From: Oscillospiraceae bacterium | GTDB lineage: Bacteria > Bacillota > Clostridia > Oscillospirales > UBA929 | Direction: 5' to 3' | Length of the DNA: 47,700 nucleotides | NCBI GenBank assembly: GCA_031254195.1 | Contig: JAIRUW010000023.1 | Location: 1-47,700, forward strand | Shown: positions 46,424 through 47,700 of the stretch, in pieces | Layout: every line of letters starts with the position of its first letter | How positions within the stretch are numbered: the first letter of the stretch is position 1 | Notes under the pieces: generated by a model | The model's input: only the letters and a program-made list of their open reading frames with translations | What the model was told of the DNA's origin: nothing | Database searches by the model: none | Made by a program: the position numbers and the translations under genes

Positions 46424-47345
46424 CAAACGGTATTCCGTCAAGATGCCCCTTATATCGATCCGTTGCCACATGTATCATGTGGTTTGCCAAGCGGTGTTGC
46501 CCCATAGCGCGGGCGGTATAATACGCCTCGATGAAATATTCTTTGAAGCGGGAGTAATCCTCTTCTAAGAAATAATTATGCGCCATATATGCTATAATGT
46601 TGGGCAAACATCTCATGGTGTTATACTTTATCGCGTGTTTCTTTGCCTCTATACATATCTCTTGCGCTTCCTTGTTTCGCTCCAGTGCGCCTAGATATAC
46701 AGCAAGATTATACAGCACCATGGGATATGTCTGTGATTTCTCCCACTCGTCGTTATAAAAAACATCCATGCTCTCCTTGACGCCGTACATAATCTGTACG
46801 GCTTTTTCATGCTCCCCCAGCCGATGATATGTGGAAGCGATTTTGCCGATAATGGTTATCTCATTATGAGACAGGAAGTACGGCGCACTCTCCGGGAACG
46901 CCTTTTGTGTCATCCGTATGACATCCAGCAGCAAATCAAGCCGCTCTTGCTCGGTGATTGACCCGTCCGACACAGCTTTGCAGAATGCTATGTATTGTAA
47001 ATATAGCCCAGAAGCAAAGGCTGCCTGTCCTTCGGCTTCGGCTACGACCTTTCGTATCTCCTCATAATCTTCCTCAACGATAAGGTGCCTTAGCTTCTGA
47101 ATGGTTTGATACCCATGCTTTTCGTCGCCATCAAGAAAAAAGGCGATGTAATCCTGCGAATCTTCCCCCAAACGCTGTAAGGCGTGTTCTATTACCGAAA
47201 ACGGCGGAATCAATTTGCCGTTTTCTATTCTTGATATGGTTGCAATAGAGTATCCCAAATCGATCGCGAGCTGCCTCTGCGAAAGCCCATATTTCTCCCG
47301 CAGCGCCCTAAACGCCTTTCCCCAGTCGAGCTGTTTCACAGCCAT
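46416..47345 (-). CDS. HTH-TPR regulator, RRNPP quorum-sensing family
   Basis: 309 residues. The HTH_3 domain at about 10-65 (FRALREKYGLSQRQLAIDLGYSIATISRIENGKLIPP) is followed by a long all-helical part with TPR-like units (ASTYHRLGEHEKAVQIMYG; YNLAVYLGALERNKEAQEICIEAKKHA; MAHNYFLEEDYSRFKEYFIEAYYTARAMGQ). The size and order fit PlcR/Rgg/ComR-type receptors, which bind an imported peptide with the TPR part. Its promoter carries CATTCCAT at the start site, matching half of the dyad before the peptide gene. GGGAGGGG precedes the ATG. Confidence 0.85.
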   Translation of the reverse strand: MAVKQLDWGKAFRALREKYGLSQRQLAIDLGYSIATISRIENGKLIPPFSVIEHALQRLGEDSQDYIAFFLDGDEKHGYQTIQKLRHLIVEEDYEEIRKVVAEAEGQAAFASGLYLQYIAFCKAVSDGSITEQERLDLLLDVIRMTQKAFPESAPYFLSHNEITIIGKIASTYHRLGEHEKAVQIMYGVKESMDVFYNDEWEKSQTYPMVLYNLAVYLGALERNKEAQEICIEAKKHAIKYNTMRCLPNIIAYMAHNYFLEEDYSRFKEYFIEAYYTARAMGQHRLANHMIHVATDRYKGHLDGIPFVT

Positions 47346-47357
47346 CCCCTCCCTCGA

Positions 47358-47424
47358 ATGGAATGATTATACAACTCCCCTGGCAAAACTGTCAACGAAT
47401 TGAAATATTGCGCGTGATGGAATG
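47358..47424 (-). promoter_or_regulatory. promoter of the HTH-TPR regulator with operator half-sites
   Basis: Minus strand TTGACA (47390-47395), 18-bp spacer, TATAAT (47366-47371). ATGGAATG at 47358-47365 lies at the transcription start and again at 47417-47424 upstream of the -35, suggesting autoregulation. Confidence 0.75.
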
Positions 47425-47497
47425 GATAATGTATAGGTGGCTCCATACCGTCGGCGAGTTTGCCCTCCTCGAATCGGAGCCTTGCGCATCCTGAATG

Positions 47498-47700
47498 TCA
47501 ATCATCATAGATTCCGGGCTGGACGTCTTCTCCGTGAGGATCAGTCCGAAAGTCTTCATAGCTTAGAGCATCATGGAGCAACCATGGGCCTTGCCAGTTG
47601 GTGATAACAATCCTAAAGTCAAAATCACCGTTTTTTGCCGTGCCAACGCCGCTAAACTCAAAAAACACCTCTACAAGCTGCGCGGTCGGCACGCTTATAG
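47498..47700 (-). CDS. 3' part of a gene running off the window
   Basis: The frame is open to the window edge on the minus strand, so only the C-terminal 67 residues or so are seen (...VEVFFEFSGVGTAKNGDFDFRIVITNWQGPWLLHDALSYEDF...). The GTG at 47692 has no ribosome binding site and is probably internal. Beta-rich; family not recognised. It is upstream of the HTH-TPR gene and on the same strand. Confidence 0.5.
   Translation of the reverse strand, partial: ISVPTAQLVEVFFEFSGVGTAKNGDFDFRIVITNWQGPWLLHDALSYEDFRTDPHGEDVQPGIYDD

Noticed and set aside
1..47700. CRISPR array or transposase-type insertion sequence
   Set aside because: No regularly spaced identical repeats of CRISPR size and no transposase gene. 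The repeated WG units are protein repeats.

Overview
The window comes from a spore-forming, Gram-positive bacterium, most likely a clostridium-like Firmicute. It has an alpha/beta-type SASP gene, an uninterrupted sigma-K gene with its hydrophobic pro-sequence, a CsaB-type pyruvyl transferase with SLH-domain surface proteins, strong AGGAGG ribosome binding sites and sigma-A promoters with 16-18 bp spacers. No species can be named from this sequence.

Layout. (1) 1-11.8 kb, host core: tRNA-Val, SASP, and a long minus-strand run TetR > glycosyltransferase/CsaB fusion > glycosyltransferase > lipoprotein > radical SAM protein > purE > purF > purM > purN. The last four are purine biosynthesis. sigK reads the other way, followed by a small degraded locus with a truncated DUF6036-like gene. 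(2) 11.85-30.1 kb: two integrative elements in tandem at the 3' end of one tRNA-Leu(GAG) gene. Three copies of a 23-bp att core (11852, 25577, 30084) bound them. Each has its own tyrosine integrase, excisionase-like HTH gene, XRE regulator and paired arm-type repeats at both ends. Each also encodes a Rep with the HUH nuclease plus superfamily 3 helicase layout of eukaryotic CRESS-DNA viruses (circoviruses, geminiviruses). Element 1 (13.7 kb) adds a TcpA/FtsK-like coupling protein and cargo: two large WG-repeat/SLH surface proteins and an AT-rich two-gene operon of unknown function. Element 2 (4.5 kb) is nearly minimal. Upstream of its rep lies a perfect 10-bp hairpin whose loop carries TAGTATTAC, the CRESS virus origin nonanucleotide, next to four ATTTGTCCC iterons. 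This is the most striking find.

(3) 30.2-44.2 kb, host core: flavodoxin-like reductase/MarR pair, a J-domain protein with a degenerate GGDEF domain, a metallophosphoesterase, DUF342, DUF3048, an AhpD-like protein, pgi, an envelope lipid operon (flippase-like protein, GT4, DUF374 acyltransferase) and an ECF sigma/anti-sigma pair. (4) 44.3-47.7 kb: membrane-anchored and secreted proteins, the latter with a clan-CD-like His/Cys pair. Beside them is a likely RRNPP quorum-sensing unit: an HTH-TPR regulator convergent with an unannotated 50-residue secreted pro-peptide. An 8-bp motif ATGGAATG occurs at both promoters.

How the parts may connect (inference): the host CsaB fusion could pyruvylate the wall polymer that SLH domains bind, so the element-borne SLH proteins would depend on host chemistry. 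Element 2 has no coupling protein and could move using element 1, with which it shares att sites.
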